A program made the position numbers and the translations under genes. The notes under the pieces are model-generated. The model did not search any database. It had not been told where the DNA came from and worked only from the letters and a program-made list of their open reading frames with translations. A stretch of DNA of 64,000 bases, taken from NCBI RefSeq assembly GCF_000772945.1, contig NZ_JPVN01000009.1, forward strand, positions 1 through 64,000. The letters run 5' to 3'. Of this stretch, positions 30,801 to 38,217 are shown in pieces. Numbering within the stretch: the stretch's first letter is position 1; every line of letters starts with the position of its first letter. Source of the DNA: Ureibacillus manganicus DSM 26584. Lineage in GTDB: Bacteria > Bacillota > Bacilli > Bacillales_A > Planococcaceae.

Positions 30801-31591
30801 GTAACACGTTTGAAGAAAAGAGAGAGCTTGAAAAGCTTCTTGAGGAATCCTTATTTGAACGACTATATAAAAATTTACCTCGTTCCAACAAACAAATGTT
30901 GGCAATCCAATATCGTATGCATGAAAATATTATGCATACTATTGCACCTTTCTATCAAAGCGGACATGACTCTTTGAAATGTGGTTTGACTGATTCTGAT
31001 ACTGTTAGGGATCATAAACTAGAAAGTAAATTGATCACACGAAAGGATCATTTATTATGGTTTGACGTTCCAAATGAACAACAATACTTTGAGCAACGCA
31101 TGAAAGAAGGTTCAAGTTTATTTAATGAAACTGAATTGAAGGTAATTAGTAAACTTCTAATTGACTTGAATGATGCTACAAAGAAATCTAAAGCTGATGG
31201 TACATTTGAAGAACATCAACTTAAATCAGTTGGCGTAATAAGCTTTTATAGAGAGCAAGTTAACCGAATCAATAAACTTATTGATGAATTGGAGCTTAAC
31301 CACCTACATATACGTACAGGTTCTGTTGATAAATTCCAAGGAATGGAAATGGACGTCATTTTAGTTAGCATGGTTCGTAATAATGACAATAAGCATGGTG
31401 ATATTGGCTTTGCTAAAGATTACAGACGTTTAAATGTAGCACTTTCACGAGCAAGAGAATTACTTTTATTAGTAGGTAGTACAGAAATGTTTACGAAACG
31501 TCCGAAATTAAACGAAACAAAAACGATGTATCAAACTCTTTTAGAAACAGTAAAAAGTCAAAATGGTTATCGTTATTTTATTAACAATTAA
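27827..31591 (+). CDS. Large SF1 (UPF1/Dna2-like) helicase with long coiled-coil insert
   Basis: A 1254-aa superfamily 1 helicase. About 300 N-terminal residues are unassigned. Walker A GPPGTGKT is at 332-339. Motif II (IIDEVSKAT) appears only at about 941-949, so some 600 residues, mostly predicted coiled coil (about 410-620 and 720-900), separate two motifs usually 100-200 apart. GDHHQLPP follows, then motif V with KFQGMEMD (about 1170) and motif VI RRLNVALSRAREL (about 1205). It probably acts on DNA or RNA; the insert recalls SMC/Rad50 arms. The ATG at 27827 is chosen over 27821 because AGGAGG would sit only one base before the latter. A wHTH gene follows 20 bp downstream. Confidence 0.85.
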   Translation: MVQKLAEVNTVKCFIVLTNTAREAIKEHFQDEHAFFKMQQSFLVYIEKQTIDQSSISLSIFFDTKRNNILAKKFGGRVVIMDCIFDLKNGLIAKSFRTRGGNTPVVTNRRKPIRIHFVASRINGHTYPKEFIQLLADLPVAQERFDYVNKRITSWEGYLKVLNKNADIEDIEGTFHSIQFQSDFSTVSIQCSGIDDKQWKQLKGLSAYVRGFNKEIGEVTKANRGNRQIEIQLSPYVSKLAQKGEFDFTSEFITFSNASTKSQLNRLLKGFERLKDGLAANANLENILFEDKPNIIERKNNVEIEFHNNLNEYQRDAVIGAMSAEDLYVIQGPPGTGKTTVISEICYQNSKAGLKTLIASQSNLAVDNALGRLLSNKDIRILRYGRTESIEEEGKKFIEENVADYWKIQTLEAVTNEISQHQTKEQQLQDEINANADHIKALEDKILELQKAIEEKQQAEQELVRISEEISELKKKIIPLKKEREKTEQTIEKLNESKVKITSRLSELAAQQSEIGSIEEIEDNIHKHQQLIRLIEQQIHHSKLEKQLQQYEIQSVEIQNQLTQYDSTSSNLSTTIEEVNALKKVYDVEQFIERHEIRRGFVLNQLFLDLEKIHQQFVNYQSLNDIVSRLNKAIEYSNQTLGIHVSIDQLPLNHQYSLQEVNEFLTKLSQAFAQRKINKENGIRSVQGIYLRKLYLNQLTDKYNKLVEESKYVFSKIKEEVIDQLSNQAGNSQSTIQSLKSKKEQLNNSIHQIKGEMEKLPLQEHSSLSLEELQFTLKTHNDEIENYQSNIEKAANIQTKISAKMTEDEQVTVEITNGQTILNDMIDELKQLNSSGIQLEKQYSELEQIAKQNPEAELEKTRKQIDELHGRINDLKNKIKILPVTQSLQDEWKSLLEQSTEHDLEEIRKLYVKHANVIGTTCVASANKEFMENYPIFDVVIIDEVSKATPPELLLPMLKGKKVVLVGDHHQLPPLIGDDTLEETLEEVIKESNTFEEKRELEKLLEESLFERLYKNLPRSNKQMLAIQYRMHENIMHTIAPFYQSGHDSLKCGLTDSDTVRDHKLESKLITRKDHLLWFDVPNEQQYFEQRMKEGSSLFNETELKVISKLLIDLNDATKKSKADGTFEEHQLKSVGVISFYREQVNRINKLIDELELNHLHIRTGSVDKFQGMEMDVILVSMVRNNDNKHGDIGFAKDYRRLNVALSRARELLLLVGSTEMFTKRPKLNETKTMYQTLLETVKSQNGYRYFINN

Positions 31592-31611
31592 GAGATTTTT
31601 CTGGAGGCAGT

Positions 31612-32376
31612 ATGAGTCTACAATCTTTACTGGAAAGGTTCACATCACAACTACATCCGAATGAAAAGTGCATTCAATCAAGTCTTTGGTGTCTACCTGT
31701 ACATACTATACAAGTTACGTACAAGCCTGTTCTACGAAGACAAATGGATATATTAATGAAAATGCTTTTAATTTCAGTTCAAAAAGTACCGTTTAAAACT
31801 GTCTCCCAAATTAGTGAAATATTATTGGTAGAAGATCTTTTTGTACATGATTTATTATCTAAAATGGAGCGAATGGGTTTAATATTACGTGATGAACAAG
31901 GCTTTCAAATAACTAAAAAGGGGAAAGCTCAGTTAGAAAGCGGTATTTATGAAGAAGACCAAGATAGTACATCTACTGAACTTTTATTTAGTGCCAGTCA
32001 CAAATCGTTCTTATCTGGAGATTTAGAAGAAGTATTAGAATATGAAGATTTCCCTGAAACCATTTTTCGATACTATGAGCAAAAGGAACATCCTACGATT
32101 CCAAATGAAAACTTACTTGAGGAGATTCGAAAGCTAAGTACAATGGACCAATTAGAAGGAGAAACTACCAATCCAATTTTTATAAATAGTGTTGACGAAA
32201 TTGAATACCAGCAAATAAATGACATTCCTTGTGTCGAAATGATTATTTATGATGAAAATAAAGATATTATTTTTACTCGAATTTGGAATACACTTCTAAA
32301 TGAGTGGGATGAAGTATTAGAGAAGATCATTACAACTAAAGAAGGTCAAACTTGGAAAGAACAATTATTAATATAA
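31612..32376 (+). CDS. Winged-helix-like partner of the helicase
   Basis: A 254-aa soluble protein. Residues about 40-110 have a winged-helix pattern (helices, then GLILRDEQGFQITKKGKAQLESG as a likely wing). The rest is acidic with alternating strands and helices and no recognised motif. CTGGAGG precedes the ATG and only 20 bp separate it from the helicase gene, so they form an operon. Possible roles are an accessory nucleic acid-binding subunit or a regulator. Confidence 0.65.
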   Translation: MSLQSLLERFTSQLHPNEKCIQSSLWCLPVHTIQVTYKPVLRRQMDILMKMLLISVQKVPFKTVSQISEILLVEDLFVHDLLSKMERMGLILRDEQGFQITKKGKAQLESGIYEEDQDSTSTELLFSASHKSFLSGDLEEVLEYEDFPETIFRYYEQKEHPTIPNENLLEEIRKLSTMDQLEGETTNPIFINSVDEIEYQQINDIPCVEMIIYDENKDIIFTRIWNTLLNEWDEVLEKIITTKEGQTWKEQLLI

Positions 32377-32391
32377 AAATAATAAAGAATA

Positions 32392-32420
32392 TTGCAAACA
32401 TTTTATATTCATGTTAGTAT
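32392..32420 (+). promoter_or_regulatory. Promoter of the metA S-box leader
   Basis: TTGCAA (32392-32397), 17 bp and TAGTAT (32415-32420). Transcription would start about 12 bases before the riboswitch. Confidence 0.65.
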
Positions 32421-32437
32421 ATATGTAATTTCATCAA

Positions 32438-32600
32438 ATCTTATCAAGAGAAGCAGAGGGAAATGGCCCGTTGAAGCTTCAGCAACCTCTAACATTGTTA
32501 GAAAGGTGCTAATTCCAGCAAGACGTATGTCTTGAGAGATAAGAGAGCGCGATATTCGAAACGTACCCTCTCATTCTCTTGCTGGAATGAGAGGTTTTTT
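32438..32600 (+). promoter_or_regulatory. SAM riboswitch (S-box) of metA
   Basis: The aptamer shows conserved S-box segments in order: CTTATCAAGAG, GGCCCGTTGAAGC, CAGCAACC, AAAGGTGCTAATTCC and the closing GAGAGATAAGAG (to about 32545). A terminator follows: CCTCTCATTC (32567-32576) pairs with GAATGAGAGG (32585-32594), then six T. High SAM should fold the aptamer and terminate transcription before metA. Confidence 0.96.
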
Positions 32601-32660
32601 GTATTCATTTGTATTGAATTCAGATGAAATTTGGCACTATTTAAGAATGGGGGAAGACAA

Positions 32661-33611
32661 TTGCCAATTAATATTCCGAAAAATTTACCTGCTGGCGAGG
32701 TTTTAAGAAAGGAAAAGATCTTCGTAATGGAAGAAGATCGAGCAAGTACTCAAGAAATTCGTCCATTAAACATATTAGTGTTCAATTTAATGCCTGAAAA
32801 AGAAAAAACTGAATTACAACTTCTACGTTTGTTAGGAAATACACCACTACAAACAAATGTTACATTTTTAAATACGGCTACATATACTTCAAAAAACGTA
32901 TCAAAATCACATTTAGAGTTGTTCTATAAAACTTTTGACGAAATTAAACATCGTCGTTTTGACGGTATGATAATTACAGGTGCACCTGTTGAACGAATGG
33001 AATTTGAAGATGTTAACTACTGGGAAGAGATTACTAAAGTTATGGATTGGGCAAAAATAAATGTTACATCATCCATGTATATTTGTTGGGGAGCTCAAGC
33101 TGCTCTATACCATCTATATGGGATTGGGAAATTTGAGTTACCTAAGAAATGTTCGGGTATTTATGGGCATGTCATTACAGACTTAACTGTTGATCTTGTT
33201 CGCGGATTTAGTGATGAATTCCTTGCGCCACACTCTAGACATACTGATGTGTCATTAGATGAAATTCGCAACCATCCTCACCTACGCTTATTAAGCTATT
33301 CTGAAGACGCGGGAGCATTTATAATTCAGTCTAAAGATACAAAAAACATTATGATTACAGGACATCTAGAATATGATGCAACGACATTAGCTGACGAGTA
33401 TCATCGTGATGTGGAAAAAGGGGAGCCTGTTGAAATTCCAGTTAACTACTTCCCAAATGATGATCCAACAAATGAACCAAAAAATACTTGGAGAGCACAT
33501 TCTCATTTATTATTTTATAACTGGTTAAACTACTATGTTTACCAAGAAACTCCATATGATTGGCACTTTGTTGAAGACAATAAAGAAGATGAAATTGAAT
33601 ATCATATTTAA
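32661..33611 (+). CDS. metA: Homoserine O-acetyltransferase (MetA type)
   Basis: Acylates homoserine at the entry to methionine synthesis. The frame opens at a TTG at 32631, but GGGGGAAG sits inside it and the TTG at 32661 gives [11 protein letters not shown], matching B. subtilis MetA. With that start (316 aa) the catalytic residues fall on the family numbers: C142 (YICWGAQ), H235 and E237 (GHLEYD). E111 is present, the residue linked to acetyl-CoA rather than succinyl-CoA use in MetA proteins. Expression is controlled by the upstream S-box. Confidence 0.95.
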   Translation: MPINIPKNLPAGEVLRKEKIFVMEEDRASTQEIRPLNILVFNLMPEKEKTELQLLRLLGNTPLQTNVTFLNTATYTSKNVSKSHLELFYKTFDEIKHRRFDGMIITGAPVERMEFEDVNYWEEITKVMDWAKINVTSSMYICWGAQAALYHLYGIGKFELPKKCSGIYGHVITDLTVDLVRGFSDEFLAPHSRHTDVSLDEIRNHPHLRLLSYSEDAGAFIIQSKDTKNIMITGHLEYDATTLADEYHRDVEKGEPVEIPVNYFPNDDPTNEPKNTWRAHSHLLFYNWLNYYVYQETPYDWHFVEDNKEDEIEYHI

Positions 33612-33613
33612 AA

Positions 33614-33656
33614 AAGAAAGCAAATGTGTCTAAACATTAGAGACATTCGCTTTTTG
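33614..33656. terminator. Bidirectional terminator metA / 57-aa gene
   Basis: An imperfect stem, AAAGCAAATGTGTCT with AGAGACATTCGCTTT, is flanked by A and T runs. It serves metA on the plus strand and the small convergent gene on the minus strand. Confidence 0.8.
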
Positions 33657-33664
33657 ATTTGTAG

Positions 33665-33838
33665 TCATTTGGTTGCTCGCTCTTTGTGAAATAATAGATT
33701 GATTCCTTTAACGACAAAAAGAATTCCGATCACATGAATAACCAAATTTCCAATCATACCAAGTGGATCATAATTAAAACCAAAAAAGATTAGTCCTACA
33801 ATAATCGCAAAAACTCCAGTAATATACTTAAATTTCAA
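33665..33838 (-). CDS. Small membrane protein (57 aa)
   Basis: An open frame reads MKFKYITGVFAIIVGLIFF..., with two predicted membrane segments (about 5-20 and 28-45) and a basic tail ending KERATK. It starts at TTG behind GGCGGTGAT. Not recognised as a named family. The ribosome site, coding-like composition and shared terminator support it. Confidence 0.6.
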   Translation of the reverse strand: MKFKYITGVFAIIVGLIFFGFNYDPLGMIGNLVIHVIGILFVVKGINLLFHKERATK

Positions 33839-34099
33839 ATGATCACCGCCTGGGTTTTATACTCGAATTCTAATTTATTATTAATAGTTTAAACTAAACC
33901 AAACGAGATGTGAAACTAAATAGATTGAATATTTTAACAATTATTATTGATAGTACTATAAAAGTGAAAAATTCTTATTGACTATTACTAAGATAAGTTT
34001 CAAATATATCCAATTCTGTAGAGATTTCTTTTTTAACTCCCTTTATTGTATAAAGATTTTATTAATAGAAAAAATACGATAATAAGGGAGGTAATTTTA

Positions 34100-34939
34100 A
34101 TGAATGAAGAATTAAACTATGGTGATGACTACAAATATATTCCTGTAACTTCTATATTAAGTGGTGTTGGTCAACAGGTGACCAATGATATTTATTGTTA
34201 TACAATCCAAGTAGTTAACCTTTGTTTTGTTGGAAACAAAGATGGCTGGTCTTTAATTGATGCTGGAATGCCTAGATCAGCCGTAAAAATCATTGAAGAG
34301 GCTGAAAGTCAGTTTGGTCCAAATGCTAGGCCAGAAGCAATTATTTTAACTCACGGTCACTTTGATCATGTTGGAGCAATCATTGAATTAGTCGAGCATT
34401 GGAATGTTCCAGTTTATGCACATGAAATGGAAATCCCTTATTTAACTGGGCAAAAGAGTTATGCGGAACCTGATCCATCTGTGGAAGGTGGTCTTGTAGC
34501 AAGAATGTCTCCATATTTTCCAAATGAACCAATTCAATTAGGAACTCATGTAAAGCCACTACCAGATGACAGATCAGTTCCAACATTAGATGGCTGGAAA
34601 TGGATTCATACGCCAGGTCATGCTCCTGGTCATGTTTCGTTCTTTAGAGAAGAAGACAGAGCTCTCATTGCTGGAGATGCATTTGTAACAGTAAGGCAAG
34701 ACTCGTTATTTAAAGTATTAGTTCAAGATCCTGAAATAACCGGGCCTCCAAGATACTTTACAACCGATTGGGATTTAGCAAGAGAATCAGTTAATAAATT
34801 AGCTTGTTTAAATCCATCTGTAGCAGTTACTGGTCATGGCATACCTATTCGAGGAAAAGAATTAAATTACAATCTAGAAAAACTGGCCAAAAATTTTGAT
34901 AACATGGCAAGACCAGACTACGGAAAATATTTAAACTAA
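34100..34939 (+). CDS. MBL-fold metallo-hydrolase
   Basis: A 279-aa single-domain metallo-beta-lactamase-fold hydrolase with the dinuclear zinc motif HGHFDH (H85, H87, D89, H90) and a further ligand region GHAPGHVSFF. Similar to glyoxalase II-like and lactonase-like members; the substrate cannot be assigned. The frame opens at 34046, but AAGGGAGG points to the ATG at 34100. Own terminator downstream. Confidence 0.85.
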   Translation: MNEELNYGDDYKYIPVTSILSGVGQQVTNDIYCYTIQVVNLCFVGNKDGWSLIDAGMPRSAVKIIEEAESQFGPNARPEAIILTHGHFDHVGAIIELVEHWNVPVYAHEMEIPYLTGQKSYAEPDPSVEGGLVARMSPYFPNEPIQLGTHVKPLPDDRSVPTLDGWKWIHTPGHAPGHVSFFREEDRALIAGDAFVTVRQDSLFKVLVQDPEITGPPRYFTTDWDLARESVNKLACLNPSVAVTGHGIPIRGKELNYNLEKLAKNFDNMARPDYGKYLN

Positions 34940-34948
34940 CGATACCAA

Positions 34949-34978
34949 AACAGGTTTCAATCATTGGAACCTGTTTTT
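34949..34978 (+). terminator. Terminator of the MBL-fold gene
   Basis: AACAGGTTTC pairs with GGAACCTGTT (one G-T pair) around a seven-base loop, followed by TTT. Confidence 0.8.
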
Positions 34979-35077
34979 ATATTTTTTCAACAATAAAAGG
35001 AATACATCCAACCTTACAGAATATTTATAGATAATACGTAATAGTTTTCTATTAAGAATTTTAAAGGGGGAGAGAAA

Positions 35078-36256
35078 TTGGTTTACTTAGTAGAAGGAAG
35101 CCGAACTGCTTTTGGAAGTTACGGAGGTTCTTTTTTGTACACGGAAGATGTGGAATTAGGGGTTGCAGTGACAAAAGAAGCATTACAACGTAGTGGAGTT
35201 AATGCGACTGATGTTGATGAAATTATTTTTGGGAATATTATACACACAAATAATAATTCTGCTTACTTATCAAGACATATCGGCTTAAAAAGCGGACTTC
35301 CTATTACATCTTCTGCTTTAACAGTTAACCGATTATGTGGATCTGGATTACAAGCAATTGTAAGTGGTGCTCAATCCATTTTGTTAGGTGATGCGCAGAT
35401 AGTTGTTGCGGGTGGGACAGAAAATATGTCTCGTGCACCTCACGTATTAAGAGGTACACGTTTTAGCAATCCAAACAAAGCACCAATCATTGATGATATG
35501 CTTTGGGGAACTTTAACTGATGAATATATCGGGTGTGGAATGGGGATTACGGCAGAGAATCTAGCAAAAAAATATGAGATTAGTAGAGAAGAACAGGATG
35601 AATTTTCAGTACAATCTCACCAAAAAGCAACAATTGCCATTGAATCCGGCCGGTTTACAAGCGAAATTGTACCTGTAACAGTAAAAAATGTAAAAGGCCA
35701 AGAAATTGTCGTAAAACGAGATGAACACGTTCGTAGTAATGTAAGTCTTGAAAAAATGAGTACATTAAAGCCTGCGTTCCTAAAAGACGGTACTGTAACA
35801 GCCGCAAACGCAAGTGGCATCAACGATGGGGCAGCAGCTGTAGTCATTGCTTCCGAACAAGCAGTTAAAGAAAAGAACTTAAAACCATTAAGTAGAATTG
35901 TTGCATGGGCAGTTGCTGGGGTTGATCCAAACATTATGGGAATTGGTCCAGTGCCTGCAATTCAAAAAGTATTACAAAAAGCAAATCTAACATTACAAGA
36001 TATTGATTTATTCGAATTGAATGAAGCATTTGCTGCACAAAGCTTAGCTGTCATTAGGGAATTACAATTAGATCAAGAAAAAGTAAATGTAAATGGTGGA
36101 GCTATTGCATTAGGTCACCCAGTTGGGGCTAGTGGAGCAAGAGTAACCTATACATTAGCAAAAGAATTACAGCTTCAAAACAAAAAGTATGGAATAGCTT
36201 CACTGTGCATTGGTGGAGGACAAGGTATCGCTGTTCTACTAGAGAATGTAAATTAA
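35078..36256 (+). CDS. Thiolase (acetyl-CoA C-acyltransferase)
   Basis: A 392-aa thiolase with nucleophile C87 in NRLCGSG, NEAFAAQ, histidine in GGAIALGHPVGASG, and the second cysteine in CIGGGQG. It condenses or cleaves acyl-CoAs; biosynthetic or degradative direction cannot be told from sequence. It starts at TTG behind GGGGGAGAG. No beta-oxidation or ketone-body genes are adjacent, and flanking terminators make it monocistronic. Confidence 0.9.
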   Translation: MVYLVEGSRTAFGSYGGSFLYTEDVELGVAVTKEALQRSGVNATDVDEIIFGNIIHTNNNSAYLSRHIGLKSGLPITSSALTVNRLCGSGLQAIVSGAQSILLGDAQIVVAGGTENMSRAPHVLRGTRFSNPNKAPIIDDMLWGTLTDEYIGCGMGITAENLAKKYEISREEQDEFSVQSHQKATIAIESGRFTSEIVPVTVKNVKGQEIVVKRDEHVRSNVSLEKMSTLKPAFLKDGTVTAANASGINDGAAAVVIASEQAVKEKNLKPLSRIVAWAVAGVDPNIMGIGPVPAIQKVLQKANLTLQDIDLFELNEAFAAQSLAVIRELQLDQEKVNVNGGAIALGHPVGASGARVTYTLAKELQLQNKKYGIASLCIGGGQGIAVLLENVN

Positions 36257-36267
36257 TTTCAAAATTA

Positions 36268-36309
36268 GGATATGTCTCATTTCGAAAAGAGGGGGCATAT
36301 TCTTTTTTT
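36268..36309 (+). terminator. Terminator of the thiolase gene
   Basis: GGATATGTCTC pairs, with several G-U pairs, to GGGGCATATTC, followed by seven T. Confidence 0.75.
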
Positions 36310-36371
36310 GTTGGATATTTAACTTTTATTTGAAATAATGGTTATGAAAGAAAAATACATAATTCAAAAAT

Positions 36372-36401
36372 TGAAACTATTTTCCAAAGGGCTCCGTCTA
36401 A
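36372..36401 (+). promoter_or_regulatory. ECF-type (probably self-directed) promoter
   Basis: TGAAAC (36372-36377), a 17-bp spacer and CGTC (36395-36398) followed by TAA match the GAAAC/CGTC class read by SigW/SigM-like ECF factors. Transcription would start about 10 bases before the GGAGGAGG ribosome site. Autoregulation by the adjacent sigma factor is the usual reason for such a promoter. Confidence 0.7.
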
Positions 36402-36428
36402 TAGAAAATTCAAAAGGAGGAGGCGCAA

Positions 36429-38171
36429 TTGACTGAACAATACGATCTCGAACAATTCATTCGAACCCACGGCGAAGAATTATTGCGATTAGCCTTTACC
36501 TATGTGCAAAACAAACAAACTGCAGAAGATATCGTTCAAGATGTGTTATTAAAAGCCTTTGAAAAAAAAGAAGCTTTCAGGGGAGATTCAAGCTACAAAA
36601 CTTATCTATATCGCATGACCATTAATCGCAGTTATGATTATTTACGTAGTTGGACATATAAACGGTTAATTTACTCAAACAAAATGCAGTCTATTTTAAA
36701 AAGTGAATCAAGAACAGAAACCATTGTGATGGAAAACAGCGCAACAAAAGTGATTGGGGATGCAGTACTGAATTTACCTATTAAGTACAGAGAAGTAATC
36801 GTTCTGTATTATTATAAGGAAATGAAAATTGAAGATATTGCAATACTACTAGAAACGTCAATTAATACCGTAAAGACAAGATTAAAAAGAGGAAGAGAAA
36901 AACTATGCTTGAAGGGAGTGATCTCTATGAAAGATTCTCAAATTAAAAAAGGAATCGAAGAAGCAATTGGTGAAGAAAAATGGCTAACAGATAATTTAGT
37001 CCGTAAAATGATGCAGCCGAAAAAGCCAAAAAAGAAAAAAGAACTTCTACCAATTATTGCAACAACACTTATTGCAAGCATCGCTCTGTTCTTATTTATA
37101 GTTGAATGGAATAATGAACCGGAAGAACAAATCGCAGAGGAGAATATTAAAGAAAATACGTCTGGCAAATTTGATACTGAGCAATTCTATCAAGCATTCC
37201 CGAATGATATTGATGCCAAAAAAGTAATTCAATACTTTGAGGCAATTCAAGAAAAAGACTACGGAAAATTTGAAAGTATTTCTAGCACGTATGTAGTTGC
37301 TTCAAATAAAGAAGTTTTCCAAAAGTATGAAAATGTCAACTTCGAATCCCTTCGAATATTAGGCTTGGTTCATAATAAAAGCGAACCAGGTGCAAGTATG
37401 TATTTGATACATGAAAATGTAACAGATGGTCTTACTTATATGAATAGAATATTTATTAATTACCCAATTGGAGAACAGATTATCGATGTTTCCGAAGATA
37501 TTTATGAAGATTGGACTCTCTATAAACCATACAAACTCCCTGAAACAGTTGCACTCAATTATGTAAATGCAGGTGAAACTGGGATACTATCTACAAATCT
37601 AAGTAGAGAATTGGTTCCAATATCAGAGACCTACACACTTCCAGATGGTGGTGAAGCAACGATTTATATGCGTGATGATGCATTTTATTTAATCATCGAA
37701 AAAGAGGGAAGTATTCATCATATTCCATACTTTGACTATTACAACAACAAAGAACCAGAATATCAATTTAAAGAAATAAACTTACACCCTGATAAAAATC
37801 CAATAAATATCGTTTTATTAGAATCACCAATATATGAAAAAAAGTTGTATCTTTATTATAGTGAATCAGAAGGAAACTATCAGTATCTTGATTATTATCA
37901 ATCAAATGATTCATTTAACATGGATATAGATAATGATGGTCAAATGGAAATTCTTTTTGATGATAAAGAAGGAACAATTTTTAAAGTAGAAGATGACAGA
38001 ATGATGATGACTACTATTTTACCAAGTTTTAGCGAACCTCGTTGGGCATGGCCATTTCTTCATATAAATTTCGAAGGAAGACTTTTTTCTGTTGAATATT
38101 CAGATGCTATTGAATCAAAAAGCAGTTATTATCAGTTGATATCGACGAATGAACTTAAAAAACTTGATTAA
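36429..38171 (+). CDS. ECF sigma factor fused to a membrane-anchored (probable anti-sigma) region
   Basis: A 580-aa single frame. Residues 1-166 form a complete ECF sigma: sigma-2 (about 8-75, QTAEDIVQDVLLKAF) and sigma-4 (about 112-160, LPIKYREVIVLYYY...INTVKTRLKRGRE). At M167 a second unit begins: a short helical segment (MKDSQIKKGIEEAIGEEKW), the basic run KPKKKK, one transmembrane helix (about 205-226) and about 350 extracytoplasmic residues with a calcium-loop-like DxDxDGxxE (499-507). GGGAGTG lies eight bases before the M167 ATG (36927), so a separate short product is possible. The arrangement looks like a sigma gene and its downstream anti-sigma gene merged in frame. Start is TTG. Confidence 0.8.
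   Translation: MTEQYDLEQFIRTHGEELLRLAFTYVQNKQTAEDIVQDVLLKAFEKKEAFRGDSSYKTYLYRMTINRSYDYLRSWTYKRLIYSNKMQSILKSESRTETIVMENSATKVIGDAVLNLPIKYREVIVLYYYKEMKIEDIAILLETSINTVKTRLKRGREKLCLKGVISMKDSQIKKGIEEAIGEEKWLTDNLVRKMMQPKKPKKKKELLPIIATTLIASIALFLFIVEWNNEPEEQIAEENIKENTSGKFDTEQFYQAFPNDIDAKKVIQYFEAIQEKDYGKFESISSTYVVASNKEVFQKYENVNFESLRILGLVHNKSEPGASMYLIHENVTDGLTYMNRIFINYPIGEQIIDVSEDIYEDWTLYKPYKLPETVALNYVNAGETGILSTNLSRELVPISETYTLPDGGEATIYMRDDAFYLIIEKEGSIHHIPYFDYYNNKEPEYQFKEINLHPDKNPINIVLLESPIYEKKLYLYYSESEGNYQYLDYYQSNDSFNMDIDNDGQMEILFDDKEGTIFKVEDDRMMMTTILPSFSEPRWAWPFLHINFEGRLFSVEYSDAIESKSSYYQLISTNELKKLD
36915..36929 (+). promoter_or_regulatory. Internal ribosome site and ATG inside the sigma fusion
   Basis: GGGAGTGATCTCTATG places an in-frame ATG (36927) behind a reasonable Shine-Dalgarno sequence exactly at the sigma/membrane-domain junction. 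It may allow the 414-aa membrane part to be made on its own. Confidence 0.5.
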
Positions 38172-38175
38172 TTAA

Positions 38176-38211
38176 AAATGCATGGCGAAATTAAACTCCG
38201 CCATGCATTTT
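38176..38211. terminator. Bidirectional terminator, sigma fusion / permease
   Basis: AAAATGCATGGCG pairs with CGCCATGCATTTT between the convergent genes. Confidence 0.85.
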
Positions 38212-38217
38212 GACTTA

